NCBI GenBank assembly: GCA_021209875.1
Contig: JAGYVD010000005.1
Location: 372,001 to 436,000 of the forward strand
From: Rosellinia necatrix
Lineage: Eukaryota > Ascomycota > Sordariomycetes > Xylariales > Xylariaceae
Length of the DNA stretch: 64,000 bases
Direction: 5' to 3'
Shown here piece after piece: positions 48,701-57,999 of this stretch (positions are counted from its first letter, which is position 1; each line of letters begins with the position of its first letter). The notes under the pieces are model-generated. The model saw only the letters and a list, made by a program, of their open reading frames with translations, was not told where the DNA came from and did not search any database. Both the position numbers and the translations under genes were made by a program.

Positions 48701-49431
48701 ATACGCCATTATTATTAGCCGCCTCCCGAGGGCATAAAAGCATAGTTCAACTACTGCTTAATACAGGCCAAGTCGATATTAATTCAAAAAATAACAACGG
48801 CGATACGCCATTATTATTAGCCGCTTACAAAAGGCATGAAGGCACAGTTAAATTACTGCTTAATACGGGCCAAGTCGATATTAATTCAAAAAATAACGAC
48901 GGCAATACGCCATTATTATTAGCCGCCTCCCGAGGGCATGAAAGCATAGTTCAACTACTGCTTAATACAGGCCAAGTCGATATTAATTCAAAAAATAACG
49001 ACGGCGATACGCCATTATTATTAGCCGCCTCCCGAGGGCATGAAAGCATAGTTCAACTACTGCTTAATACGGGCCAAGTCGATATTAATTCAAGAAATAA
49101 CGACGGCGATACGCTATTATTATTAGCTGCTTCTATAAGGCATAAAAGCATAGTTCAACTACTGCTTAATACAGGCCAAGTTAATATTAATTCAAGAGAT
49201 AACAACGGCGATACGCTATTATTATTAGCCGCTTCTATAGGGCATGAAAGCATAGTTCAACTACTGCTTAATACAGGCCAAGTCGATATTAATTCAAGAA
49301 ATAACGACGGCGATACGCTATTATTATTAGCCGCCTCCCGAGGGCATGAAAGCATAGTTCAACTACTGCTTAATACGGGCAAAGTCGACATTAATTCGAA
49401 AATAACTTCGGTAATACGCCGTTATCAATAG
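45754..49431 (+). CDS. NACHT-ankyrin NLR with homogenised repeats
   Basis: One uninterrupted frame; the ATG at 45754 is the first true start (1225 residues). N-terminal: a tract of four PSEPII hexapeptides from an 18-bp repeat (about 71-96), then a domain like the N-terminal domain of fungal NWD/NACHT proteins (RDPRSLWDLAYDALREDKPE onward). The NACHT module has Walker A SADPGCGKSVLAKYL (about 440-454), Walker B TIIIVLDALDEC (about 537-548) and a sensor-like LKIIMTSRPY. A winged-helix region (AAYRPLTLGEMQIAL) and FLHQTAREFLL follow. From about 48390 ankyrin repeats begin; nine are near-identical 34-residue units (consensus DTPLLLAASRGHESIVQLLL). Proposed role: ATP-regulated non-self or damage sensor in the cytosol. 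In the last repeat an A-run is one base short, so the frame ends at 49431 although the other register continues as an ankyrin repeat to a stop at 49568. Confidence 0.9.
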   Translation: MTRLRFWQKGEPGEPSRAASPGPRRRDLLKFWEHHKEGVVTEPSTPSSPVDRPTLPAVSNTSTVVAESTLPSEPIIPSEPIIPSEPIIPSEPIIPSELCTTNSTTGSENNRDPRSLWDLAYDALREDKPEVVEAYEGLLLNVLPNMRKASTMASFESLLSETSSNPANTTLAPDTGALEAGVRDLPSRQEMMKDVVDLGRKHMDGKRITFNIGRQQFMLRDQMEHVVTGIQLGKSWIDEAVKASPLAGTAWAGVCLLLPLLTNPSEVQTANEEGLAYVTQKIQYYTAMEPLLLGGQDEKIFTATMMLEYKELFVKLYQAIIDFQAQSVLRFFRRRFRGLLRDAVKWDPWEEMLKQVKELGDNLEKASLQINSSLSTAALGDLARWARESGESKCLETLSGDYAWYKGRVEARVPDTCRWFLDHASYQSWLEAGSGPLLVSADPGCGKSVLAKYLIDSSFGFRVPKEAAICYFFFKDEDKNTLALALSALIHQLLCRRPQLMHHAMERFRQEGQKLASNVTALWDILQSATADPTAGTIIIVLDALDECSQDEQNMATLSRYIQTHFNQGSRHLKIIMTSRPYQNTVQRIQELEESFPNIRINGEDESETIREEINSVIEFRVGRMRKFDDALKKHLKERLSNITHRTYLWLYLVFEYLESSAIKSTARGLDKAIQTLPATVEDAYEKILCRSLEPEETKKAMLILLAAYRPLTLGEMQIALGLNLNIRSLEELDLEPNDKFKNRLRELCGLFVTVHDNKVYFLHQTAREFLLPLSTPSPSVSAITEWVHKFSMRDAHAFLAESCVAYLHLFDARTDGTADASILEYTAHYWATHFRDADVPDGAAIVPFASRICDLDTEHTSQWFEIYNHHKNEYWQDAGLDCLMIASLLGLTAVVKLLLNTTKVDINLRAADGSTPLLLAAYKGHEGTVKLLLNTGQVDINSKNNDGDTPLLLAADMGYKSIVQLLLNISQVDINSRDNDSNTPLLLAASRGHKSIVQLLLNTGQVDINSKNNNGDTPLLLAAYKRHEGTVKLLLNTGQVDINSKNNDGNTPLLLAASRGHESIVQLLLNTGQVDINSKNNDGDTPLLLAASRGHESIVQLLLNTGQVDINSRNNDGDTLLLLAASIRHKSIVQLLLNTGQVNINSRDNNGDTLLLLAASIGHESIVQLLLNTGQVDINSRNNDGDTLLLLAASRGHESIVQLLLNTGKVDINSKITSVIRRYQ

Positions 49432-49530
49432 CCGCTTACAGGAACTATAAAAGCATAGTCGAACTACTGCTCAATACCGGCCAAGTCGACATTGATGACA
49501 GATCGTTAATATTATCACGGAACCAAGCCC
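48499..49530 (+). repeat. 102-bp tandem repeats coding ankyrin units
   Basis: The landmark ACGCCATTATTATTAGCC recurs at 48499, 48601, 48703, 48805, 48907 and 49009, then as ACGCTATTATTATTAG at 49111, 49213 and 49315. The register is thus exactly 102 bp. A tenth, more divergent unit starts one base early at 49416. Units differ by few substitutions. Confidence 0.95.
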
Positions 49531-49568
49531 GGCACGGACCAGAAAATCATGTATATAAGCTAGAATAG

Positions 49569-50234
49569 CTGGCGACATTCCAGCAGGAGGAACTTCCTCT
49601 GGTGTGCAATAACATAAGTCATTTCTGGAACTACAAGCAGTGAGAACTGTGGCAATCATTTCCAGCTTTTTACGGACATGAGGCAGTGATTAATATGCCT
49701 CAAAATACACCAGTGTAGCTTAAACAGGTAGACAGCATGCTTAACCATAAAGCGATCAGATTTGGCTATAATGTAATGCCATGGTATTCGCAAACAAAAT
49801 AATGTCAGATTCTATCAGCTTCGGGGGCTGTAATGATAATTAATGTAGAATTTATTGCACCCCGGTGTTGAATGGTCATTTATCTGCCGCTTCTACAGGT
49901 AGATTATGAAGGGCAAGCCGGCTATGCCAGCCTTGTGAACCATGTATTACGCGTTGCATTTCAGATGAGTACGTCGTGGATGATCGGGCTGATATTGGTT
50001 TAAGTCCGCGGCGAGCGCCAGGTATGCGACACACATGTCCTGACCATGGACTCAAGCCCGCGGTAGTAATATATCAATAGAGTCCTGTCTCGATTAACTT
50101 TTGTTGCACCTGCCACTACATTGCTGTTTAAGCTAACCATACAGGCCACGGGCAACACTCTTACGGGCTACTCTATTTAAATATAATTAATTTAATTGAA
50201 AACTAGCTAATTAACCGATTTTAATAATAATATA
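49569..50234. other. transition into AT-rich DNA
   Basis: Noncoding. Composition falls from gene-like to strongly AT-rich by about 50160-50230. No feature recognised. Confidence 0.5.
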
Positions 50235-50555
50235 TGTCACGATGAAGTGGATAGCCTTGGCAGAAGGCTGGTGATCGCAGCCCAAGTGCCGCGGTGAGCC
50301 CTGTGGCTAAGTTGGTGGCTGTTGGGGTGAGCGGTCGGGCTCGTATGAGCCCGACCCACTCAAACAGACCAATCACAGGGCAGGAAAGATATGATCCTTT
50401 CTGGGCTGTATATATAAGCTGGCCAGTCCGATCATTTCTGTATAATATAACTTAACTAGATAGATCACTAATATAAGCTCGAATTGACTTGCCTGCACTG
50501 ATCGCTCGGCTCTAATTCCACTGTTCCTATACGATTCATCTGTTCCTCCGCGACA
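50235..50555. mobile_element. solo LTR A with 5-bp target duplication
   Basis: A 321-bp moderate-GC island with ends TGTCACG...CGCGACA, flanked on both sides by ATATA. It includes a promoter-like GTATATATAAGC. No internal retrotransposon region adjoins, so it is a solo LTR. It keeps many CpA sites, so it entered after the surrounding mutation. Because ATATA is common in this background, the duplication alone is weak support; the TG...CA ends and composition add to it. Confidence 0.7.
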
Positions 50556-51100
50556 ATATATTTTTAATCGGCTGTTTTAATAATAATATAGTTTTATGTT
50601 TTATTTGCTGGCTTAATTAGGCCGCTATTTATAGTTTTAAAGTTAAAAACTATGTTATAATCGCTGGCTTTATTTATATATACGATTTAACTTTTTAATT
50701 TCTGTTTAACTTTTTATATATTAGTTATAGCTATAAACTGTTTTTTAAGCGTTTATTTAACTGTTTAATAAGTTGGTTTAATGTTTTTTAAAGTTTTTTT
50801 TTATAAAAATCGATTTAAGTTTAAAAATTAGCGATTTTTTAAGCTTATTAGTTTAAAGCTTTAAAAGCTTTATAAATTAACAGCTTATATAAAGCTTTAA
50901 AAATTAAAAATATTTTAATATTTAGTTTCTAGCTTATTTTATATAGTTTTTAACTATTAGCAGATGTTATAAACAGTATTAAAACTATTTTATTTAAAAA
51001 ATTTAATATTAAAAACTTTTAAACTAGAAAAAAGCTTTTAAAACTAATTTTTAAAACTTTTTTTATTTTTAATATTATATATTTTAATAATAATAGCTTT

Positions 51101-51359
51101 TGTCATGGGCAGTGCCCAAAAGGAAGTATTAGCGCACGGGCCGATACAGGCAAACTGCTATACACCCCTATCCTAAACAATTACTAAATAGCTTGTGAAC
51201 TAACCACTAAACTTGGACTAGTACAACTAGAACTGACCAGCCCTATAAAACTGCGTTTCACAAGCCATGTACACACTGTTTATAACTTCTGCTATTTAGC
51301 TAGAAAATAAACCTTATTTGCTACCCTGATAAATATACTTTCAGGCATAGCCTATCACA
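51101..51359. mobile_element. solo LTR B, copy 1 (little RIP)
   Basis: A 259-bp element starting TGTCATGGGCAGTGCCC and ending CATAGCCTATCACA, flanked by exact GCTTT duplications (51096-51100 and 51360-51364). TG...CA ends and a colinear second copy at 52468 confirm it as a repeated unit. Confidence 0.8.
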
Positions 51360-52102
51360 GCTTTAAACGGTTTTTTAAATATATTCTGGCTGTTTTTTAA
51401 GCGTTTTTAATTTATTAAATATTTAAAGTTTTAAGTTTAGCCTGCTAATAATGTAATAAAATGTTTTTTTTTTATATTTATAATATTAAATATTACGTTT
51501 AAAGTTTTTTATAACAGCTTTTTTAGCTTTTTTTTAACTATAAAAAAACATTAACATTTAAAAGCTATAAAATATAATTATAATAAAGCTTATAAAACAT
51601 TAACTAAACTTTATTTGCTATATAAAAAGCTAAAAATTTATTATTTATATATAAATTATGCCTGTTATATATTAACGCTATTTATATATTGCTATAAAAG
51701 CTTTAAATATATAAAACAAAAATATTTTTAAGCTAATTTATATTTATTTAATTATAAGTTTATTTATTAAATAAAGCCTATAACTATTAATTATTTTATA
51801 TTTTGATACTATTATTTAAAAATTATTAATTTTATATATTAACGCTTTTAAAAATTAAAAGCAGCAGAAAATTATTATTAAAAACGCTAATATATTTTAA
51901 AGCAGTAATTTATTTTTATTTTTTTTAGCTTTTTTTAAATATTTTTTGCTAATTATTTAATATAATAACTTAATAGTTATTATTAACATTTTAACTAATA
52001 TTTATTTTATTTATATTATATATACGGCTTAATAAAATATTAGCTATTTTTTTTATATTTAAACGGTCGAAAAAAACATATATATTTTAAACCGTAGCTT
52101 TA

Positions 52103-52305
52103 TGATACGCGCGCGTAGAGGGAGCGCTTACATAAGCCCCTCGCTTGGGGTGCTGTGGCCCGTGGCCACACGCACAACCTAATTGGGCCTAGCCCCATGT
52201 ATGTGGGCCCTAGCCCACACCTAGGTAAAACTTTAGCTTAGCCTAGATTTGCTAGTTCTTCATCTTTTATAATACACACTTTACACCCCCATGGTGCACC
52301 TCTCA
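52103..52305. mobile_element. solo LTR C with CTTTA duplication
   Basis: A 203-bp GC-richer island from TGATACGCGCGCG to GTGCACCTCTCA, flanked by CTTTA at 52098-52102 and 52306-52310. TG...CA ends. It contains the short inverted repeat GGCCCGTGGCC. No internal coding region. Confidence 0.72.
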
Positions 52306-52467
52306 CTTTATTTACGCGTTAATAATTAATAATATAATATTTTATTAATTATATAAACAAGTTTTAAGCTAAAAATTAATAATATTATATTAGCTTAAAT
52401 ATTTAAAAGCTAAATAAAATAGTTAAAGCTTGTTAAACTATTATTTACAACTTAGTTAAACTAAATA

Positions 52468-52726
52468 TGTCATGGGCAGTGCCTATAAGGAAGTATTAGC
52501 GCATGGGCTAATACAGGCAAACTATTATACACTCTTATCCTAAATAATTGCTAAATAGCTTATAAATTAACTATTAAACCTGGACTAGTATAACTAGAAC
52601 TGACCAGCTTTATAAAACTATGTTTTATAAGCTATATATATATTATTTATAATTTTTATTATTTAGTTAAAAAATAGATTTTATTTATTATTTTAATAAA
52701 TATATTTTTAAGCATAGCTTATTATA
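52468..52726. mobile_element. LTR B, copy 2 (RIP-mutated)
   Basis: Colinear with copy 1 over its whole 259 bp without obvious gaps. Almost all differences are C-to-T or G-to-A relative to copy 1 (for example CACGGGCCGATA versus CATGGGCTAATA). At two sites copy 1 carries the AT-richer base. Flanking 5-mers no longer match, as expected after mutation. Confidence 0.82.
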
Positions 52727-54097
52727 TATTTTCTAGCTTTTAAAGCTTTTAATAAATTTATAACCAATTAATTAAAAACTTTTAAAAATTATTTTTATAT
52801 AATTAAATAAAAATTATTTTAATATAAGCTATAAAATATAATAATAATAATTTAATATATTTAAAATAAAAATAATGTTTTATTAGTAAAATAAATTAAA
52901 ACTATATATAAACAGCTTAAAAATAATTTTTAAACAGCTAATATATTAATTTTTAATGCTATTTTTATATTTATTTATTAAATTATATTAAATTTTTTAA
53001 ATTTAATTATAAAAGTTTAAACGTAAATTTTAATTTAGCTTAAAAGTTTATAAAAACTGTTTTAAATAAGCTGTATAAAAAAGTTTATATTATATAAACT
53101 ATAAATAAATAAAAATTTATTAATAATAATAAGTTAAAATAATATAATATTTATAAGCAGCTTAAAAATAATATATAAATTCTTATTAAATTATTTTATA
53201 TTATAAACAGCTTTAATATAAAAGCTAATTTAAAAATATTTTTATAATATATTAAAACTATTTATAATAATTTAAATAAAATTATATTTTTTATTTATAA
53301 GCTGTATATACTCTGCTAAAAACTAATTAATATTTTTCTATGTTTTTTTTAATTTAAACAGCTGTTATTAAAATTAAATAAAATAAACTAAATAAATAAT
53401 ATTAAATTATTTTTTTTAAAAGCTATAAACAACATGTTTAAAAAACTTTTATAAATATATAATTATTTAATAATTATTAAAATTATTTTAATTAAATTTT
53501 AAAAATAATAAACAAGCTAAAAAACTATTAAATTATTATATAAAAATAACGCTTAAAATAAATATAAATATAGCATAACTTATAAAAGTCCAGCAGTAAA
53601 TTTAAAAAAATATTAAAATAACTAAAATTGTTTTTTTAAACTTATTATTTAATAAAAATTTTTAAGCGGAGCTTAAGCCGCTTAACCTATAAAAAAAAAA
53701 AAGCGCTGCAGAAAAATAAAAAAAAACTGCTTATAATATAAAAAACTAGGCTATTTTATTAAATTATGCTTTATAAAACCAGCAAGCAGGCTAAATACCC
53801 GCGTAAATAACACAAAAATAAAAAAAACGTTAAGCTTAAGCAACAAAAAAAAGTTAAAAAATAAATAACTTTTAAAAAAAAACGCTTTTAAAAGTTAATA
53901 TTAACTTAAAAAAAAATAATTATTATTAAACAATTTATAAATAGCTTGTTTTTATAATTAATATATTTATAAAAAATATAATTTTAAAAAGCTTTAATTA
54001 ATTAAAAATATAAATATTATACAGCTATTAATAAAAATATTACTAAAAAATATAAATTATTATATATAAAAATAAAAAAACAGCTTTTTAAACTAGC

Positions 54098-54339
54098 TGT
54101 TAGTTACGGATGACTGGTCCTTCCTGTAGCGTGCGTGGCACGCACGGGACATCCGTACACCTGGTGCGCACAGACCAGCTGTAGCGCATAGACTGGACCC
54201 ACCCCACACACCTGCACTTAGCCAGAATTCTAGTGGGCTAATTCCTCCCACTTACTCTTTCCTTTTTCATCTGTAGATTTTCGTACAATACATCACTTAT
54301 AGCTGGAGCCTTGACTTCTTATTTGTGACTGGTGCAACA
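54098..54339. mobile_element. LTR-like element D
   Basis: A moderate-GC island starting TGTTAGTTACGGATGACTGG and ending GGTGCAACA (TGTT...AACA ends). Alternatively the unit is 54102-54339 flanked by exact CTGTT (54097-54101 and 54340-54344). The two readings cannot both be right, so the left border is uncertain. It contains the palindromic GCGTGCGTGGCACGCAC. Confidence 0.6.
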
Positions 54340-55469
54340 CTGTTAAAAAAAAGCTTTTAAATAGTTTTAAAAAATAAATAAAATAATTTATTTAAATATA
54401 AATATAAACAGGTATATAAAACAAATATATATATATATAATAAAAAGTTATAATATTTATTAATATTAAAAACTTTAATTAAAATATAAAAATAATATAT
54501 ATTGTTTATAAATATTATATAAATATAAAAAATAAATAATATAATAATTATAAAAAATATATAAATTAAATAAAAACTATTAAAACAGCTAGGACTATAT
54601 TTATAATTAACGCTGTTATTTTTTATTAAAAAGTAAAAAAAACACGTAAAACTAAAAAGCTTAAATAAAAGCTACTTAAAGTTTTTTTTATAATAATTGC
54701 CTAAATAAACCAAGCTTTTAATTTAAAAGTTTTAAACGCAACTTAAAAAGCTTTTAAACAAGCTAAAAAATAAGCTAACTTATTTAATAAATATAAAATA
54801 TAAGCTTTATTTTTTAACTGCTTAAAACAATTTATAAAATATATTTAAATATAAATATATAAAAGTATAAAAACTAGTCCTATAAAGCTTTTTATACAAC
54901 ATATTAAAAATAAACTTTGTGCTTTCAAAAAACTTTTATGAAACTATTAAATATATAAACAGCTTGTAAATAAATATATTAATACTTTTTATATGCAAGC
55001 TTAATAATAATTTTATTTTTATTATAACTATAAAAGATTTAATAATATTATTAAAAAAACTAATATTTTTTTTTTAATTTAAAAACGTTTAAAATATTTT
55101 TATAAATTAAATAGTTTATTAAATTAAACGTTAAATTAATTTTTATAAAATCAAAATATAAAAAAATAAATAAAAACCGTTTTTAAACTAAGTTTAAACT
55201 ATTTAAATAGCTAGTAATATTTTTTAGCTTATATAAAACTTTTATAACGTTTTAACGCTACGTTAATAATATGCTTTAAAATTTTTTAAATCGTTTTTAT
55301 ATTATATATATTAATAATATACTTATATTTTTTTTAAGCTTTTAAGCGAATTATTATTATAAAATTAAACAAGTTTTAAACCGCTTTATAAACGCTAGCT
55401 TTTATTTAAATATTAATAAAAGCATATTTAAAATTTTTATAATAAAATATTTAAAATTTATTATAAAAA

Positions 55470-55640
55470 TGTTGAATAGGCTTTGTACATGCGATGCACG
55501 TACTGTTTATATGTAAAACAGAATACAACTTTTTATTATACGATGTTTATTATATTTGATTATTATTTTATTTAAATAATTATTATGCGTAGCATTATTT
55601 TAAGTTCTACACAAGAATTCTGCTAATGTATAACTTATTA
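55470..55640. other. partly mutated island, possible LTR remnant
   Basis: A short island with TGTACATGCGATGCACGTAC and TCTACACAAGAATTCTGC keeps CpA sites that the surroundings lack. No terminal TG/CA pair with matching duplication was found. Confidence 0.3.
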
Positions 55641-55674
55641 AAATAACAGCGATAATATAGCTTGTTTTATATAT

Positions 55675-55745
55675 AAAGCATATATATTATATATATATAT
55701 ATAATATATATATTATATGCTTATATAAAACATATATATATATAA
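55675..55745. repeat. (AT)n microsatellite
   Basis: Nearly pure AT dinucleotide run with symmetrical GCATATATAT...ATATATGC ends. Confidence 0.75.
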
Positions 55746-56073
55746 TAGCTATAAATAACTATAATTAATTATTATAGTTTTAATATTAGTTTTTTTTTAT
55801 TAGTTATAGTTTTTATTTATATATTATTTTTGCTTATATATAATTATTTATATATATATAATTATTTATTTATATATAGTTATTTTTTTATATAAAGTTT
55901 TCTGTTTATATGCAGCTTTTAATTTATGCACGCTTTATATAGCTGCTGCCCGGTGCCTAAGCCTGGGCCTAAAGTTGCTAGCGTGCTTTCTGCTGCTTAA
56001 ATGTGCGTACGGCCTTACTTACAGCTAACCTTTTGTTCTGCTGTTCTGTCTGTTTTTTTTTTCCTTTTTTCGT

Positions 56074-56099
56074 ATATACATACATATATATATACGCAC

Positions 56100-56162
<63 letters not shown>

Positions 56163-56166
56163 TGTA
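56074..56166. repeat. (AT)n microsatellite
   Basis: Long AT dinucleotide run interrupted by ACAT, GCAC and ACATAT units. Confidence 0.85.
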
Positions 56167-57010
56167 GTAGCTTTTTTTTTATACGATATAAATGCTGACT
56201 TTTAAAAGTTGCAGCATTAACAATAATAACAACAATAATGTTTGCTGCTGCCTCTGCCGCTGCTGCCGCCGCTTTTGCGCCGCTTGCCTGCCCCTGCTTT
56301 TATCCCGCGCCTCCTCCGATAAAAGATGTTTTATAGTTCGCGAACTTTGTTTATATAAAAAAAAACGGCTAGGTAAAAGTTTACCGCTTTTTTATAAAAA
56401 CTTATGCTTGCTAAGCCTTAATGTAGTCCTTATATGTTAACATGCGTAATTTTTTTTTTAAGCAGATAATTGTTTATGTGTTTTTTTTTTGTTTTTTTTT
56501 TTGCTAACAGGTTTTTATATGCAATAAAATGCTAAAAATACTGTTGCTGCTGCTTTTTTTTATAATATTTTGTTCTAGGTAGCAGCTTTAGATGTTTTTA
56601 TAAACGTTTAAGCTAAATTTATTTGCTGCGAAAATTATTTCTGAGCTTTTTTAGTTTAAAACTAAAAAGCTTAATGTTTAAAAGCGTGCATAAACAGACT
56701 ATGTAATAGCTGCTGCTATAATTAGAAAAGCTTTATTTAGTTTATATTATTAAATCTTTAGTTTTTAAAAAAGCGCTTGCGTTTTTTATATTTAATGCTT
56801 ATATAAAACGTAATATTTTAATTATAGCTAAAAAAAAAAAAAGAAATAAATAAATTTGTTTTTTGTTTTTTTTATGTTTTGTTTTTTATATATAAATAAT
56901 ATAAAAATAAAAATATAGTTTATATAAACGTAAAAATAAAAGTATAGCTTGTACGTAGTTTTTTTTATGTATAAAAAAAAAAAAATTAATTATTATATAT
57001 AAAAAAAATG

Positions 57011-57475
57011 CAAGGCTTAAAGTTTATTATATTAGTTTATTTATAAACTGTAAACTTTTAAGCTTTGCTAGCTTTAATTAAAAATTAAACTTAAAACATA
57101 TAACAGTTAATTATTATATATATTATTATTATATTATTAAAGCTTGTTTTTAAAAAGTCAGGCTTTTAGTAATAATTATATGTTTTTTATATAAATAAAT
57201 TAAAGTTTAAGCTGTTGTTATATAAAAAAAAAAAAATATTTAAAAATAAAAAATAATAAAAAATAACAAAGTCTAAGGTTTATAATGTTTTTTTATAAAC
57301 TCTAAACTTTGCAAGCTTTAGCTAAAAATTAAACCTAGGTTATATAATAATTAAATATAATATATGTTGTTATTATATTATTAAGGCCTGTTTTTTAAAA
57401 GTTAAGTTTTTAATTATATTTATATTTTTGTTATATAATAAAATAAAGTTTATATTACTATTATATAAAAAATAA
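57011..57475. repeat. diverged tandem duplication
   Basis: Segments about 57011-57235 and 57267-57475 share the same order of words: a CAAG/CAAAG start, TTATAAACT.TAAACTTT, AGCTTT..CTAAAAATTAAAC, TTGTTATTATATTATTAA, GCCTGTTTT-like and TAAAGTTTA. The differences look mutational. Confidence 0.6.
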
Positions 57476-57754
57476 CGTTTATTATTATATAAACTTTGCT
57501 TTTTATTATTTTTGCTTTTAATTTATTTTATATACGTTTTAATTTATATAGTTAGTTTATTTATAAATACTAGGTTTTTTAAAGCTTAGTTTAGCTTTTG
57601 TTTAATAAATACGTTTATTAAGTTGTTAGCATTATTAATTTATTATATTTCAAAAAAAAAAATTTTTTATATGATTTTTAAAATAATATAATATTTATTA
57701 TTAAACGTTTTTTTATGTTATATTTAGCTTAATTAAATAGTTATATAATTAACA

Positions 57755-57880
57755 CAGTTAGGAAGAGGGGGGCTCCTTATCTAGCTAGCGTAGCTAGCTA
57801 AATAAAGATTGTGTAGATTAAATAAAATATTAGTTTAAAGCTTTTAGTCCTGCAGAGACTAAAAGCTTTTTTTTTTTTAA
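57755..57880. other. GC-richer island with two hairpins and a T-run
   Basis: GTTAGGAAGAGGGGGGCTCC begins the island. A TAGCTAGC-GTA-GCTAGCTA hairpin follows near 57783-57801. A perfect 13-bp stem with 7-nt loop lies at 57837-57869 (AAAGCTTTTAGTC / GACTAAAAGCTTT) and runs into about a dozen T residues. Function unknown; possibly the end of a transposon or a Pol III-type unit. Confidence 0.5.
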
Positions 57881-57999
57881 TTCTATATTATATTTTTATA
57901 GACTTAACTCTATTATTTTTAATAAACTATATTAAATAATACAGTAAGTTTTATAATTACACGACTTTATATTTTAGTTTATTTTTTTTATGCCGGCAG

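Noticed and set aside
55470..55640. A fifth solo LTR
   Set aside because: I could not find TG...CA ends with matching flanking duplications.
56001..56440. Two plus frames in the AT block as small membrane genes
   Set aside because: Tyr/Ile and Cys runs come from an (AT)n microsatellite and a (GCC/GCT) stretch; no start context, no conserved pattern.
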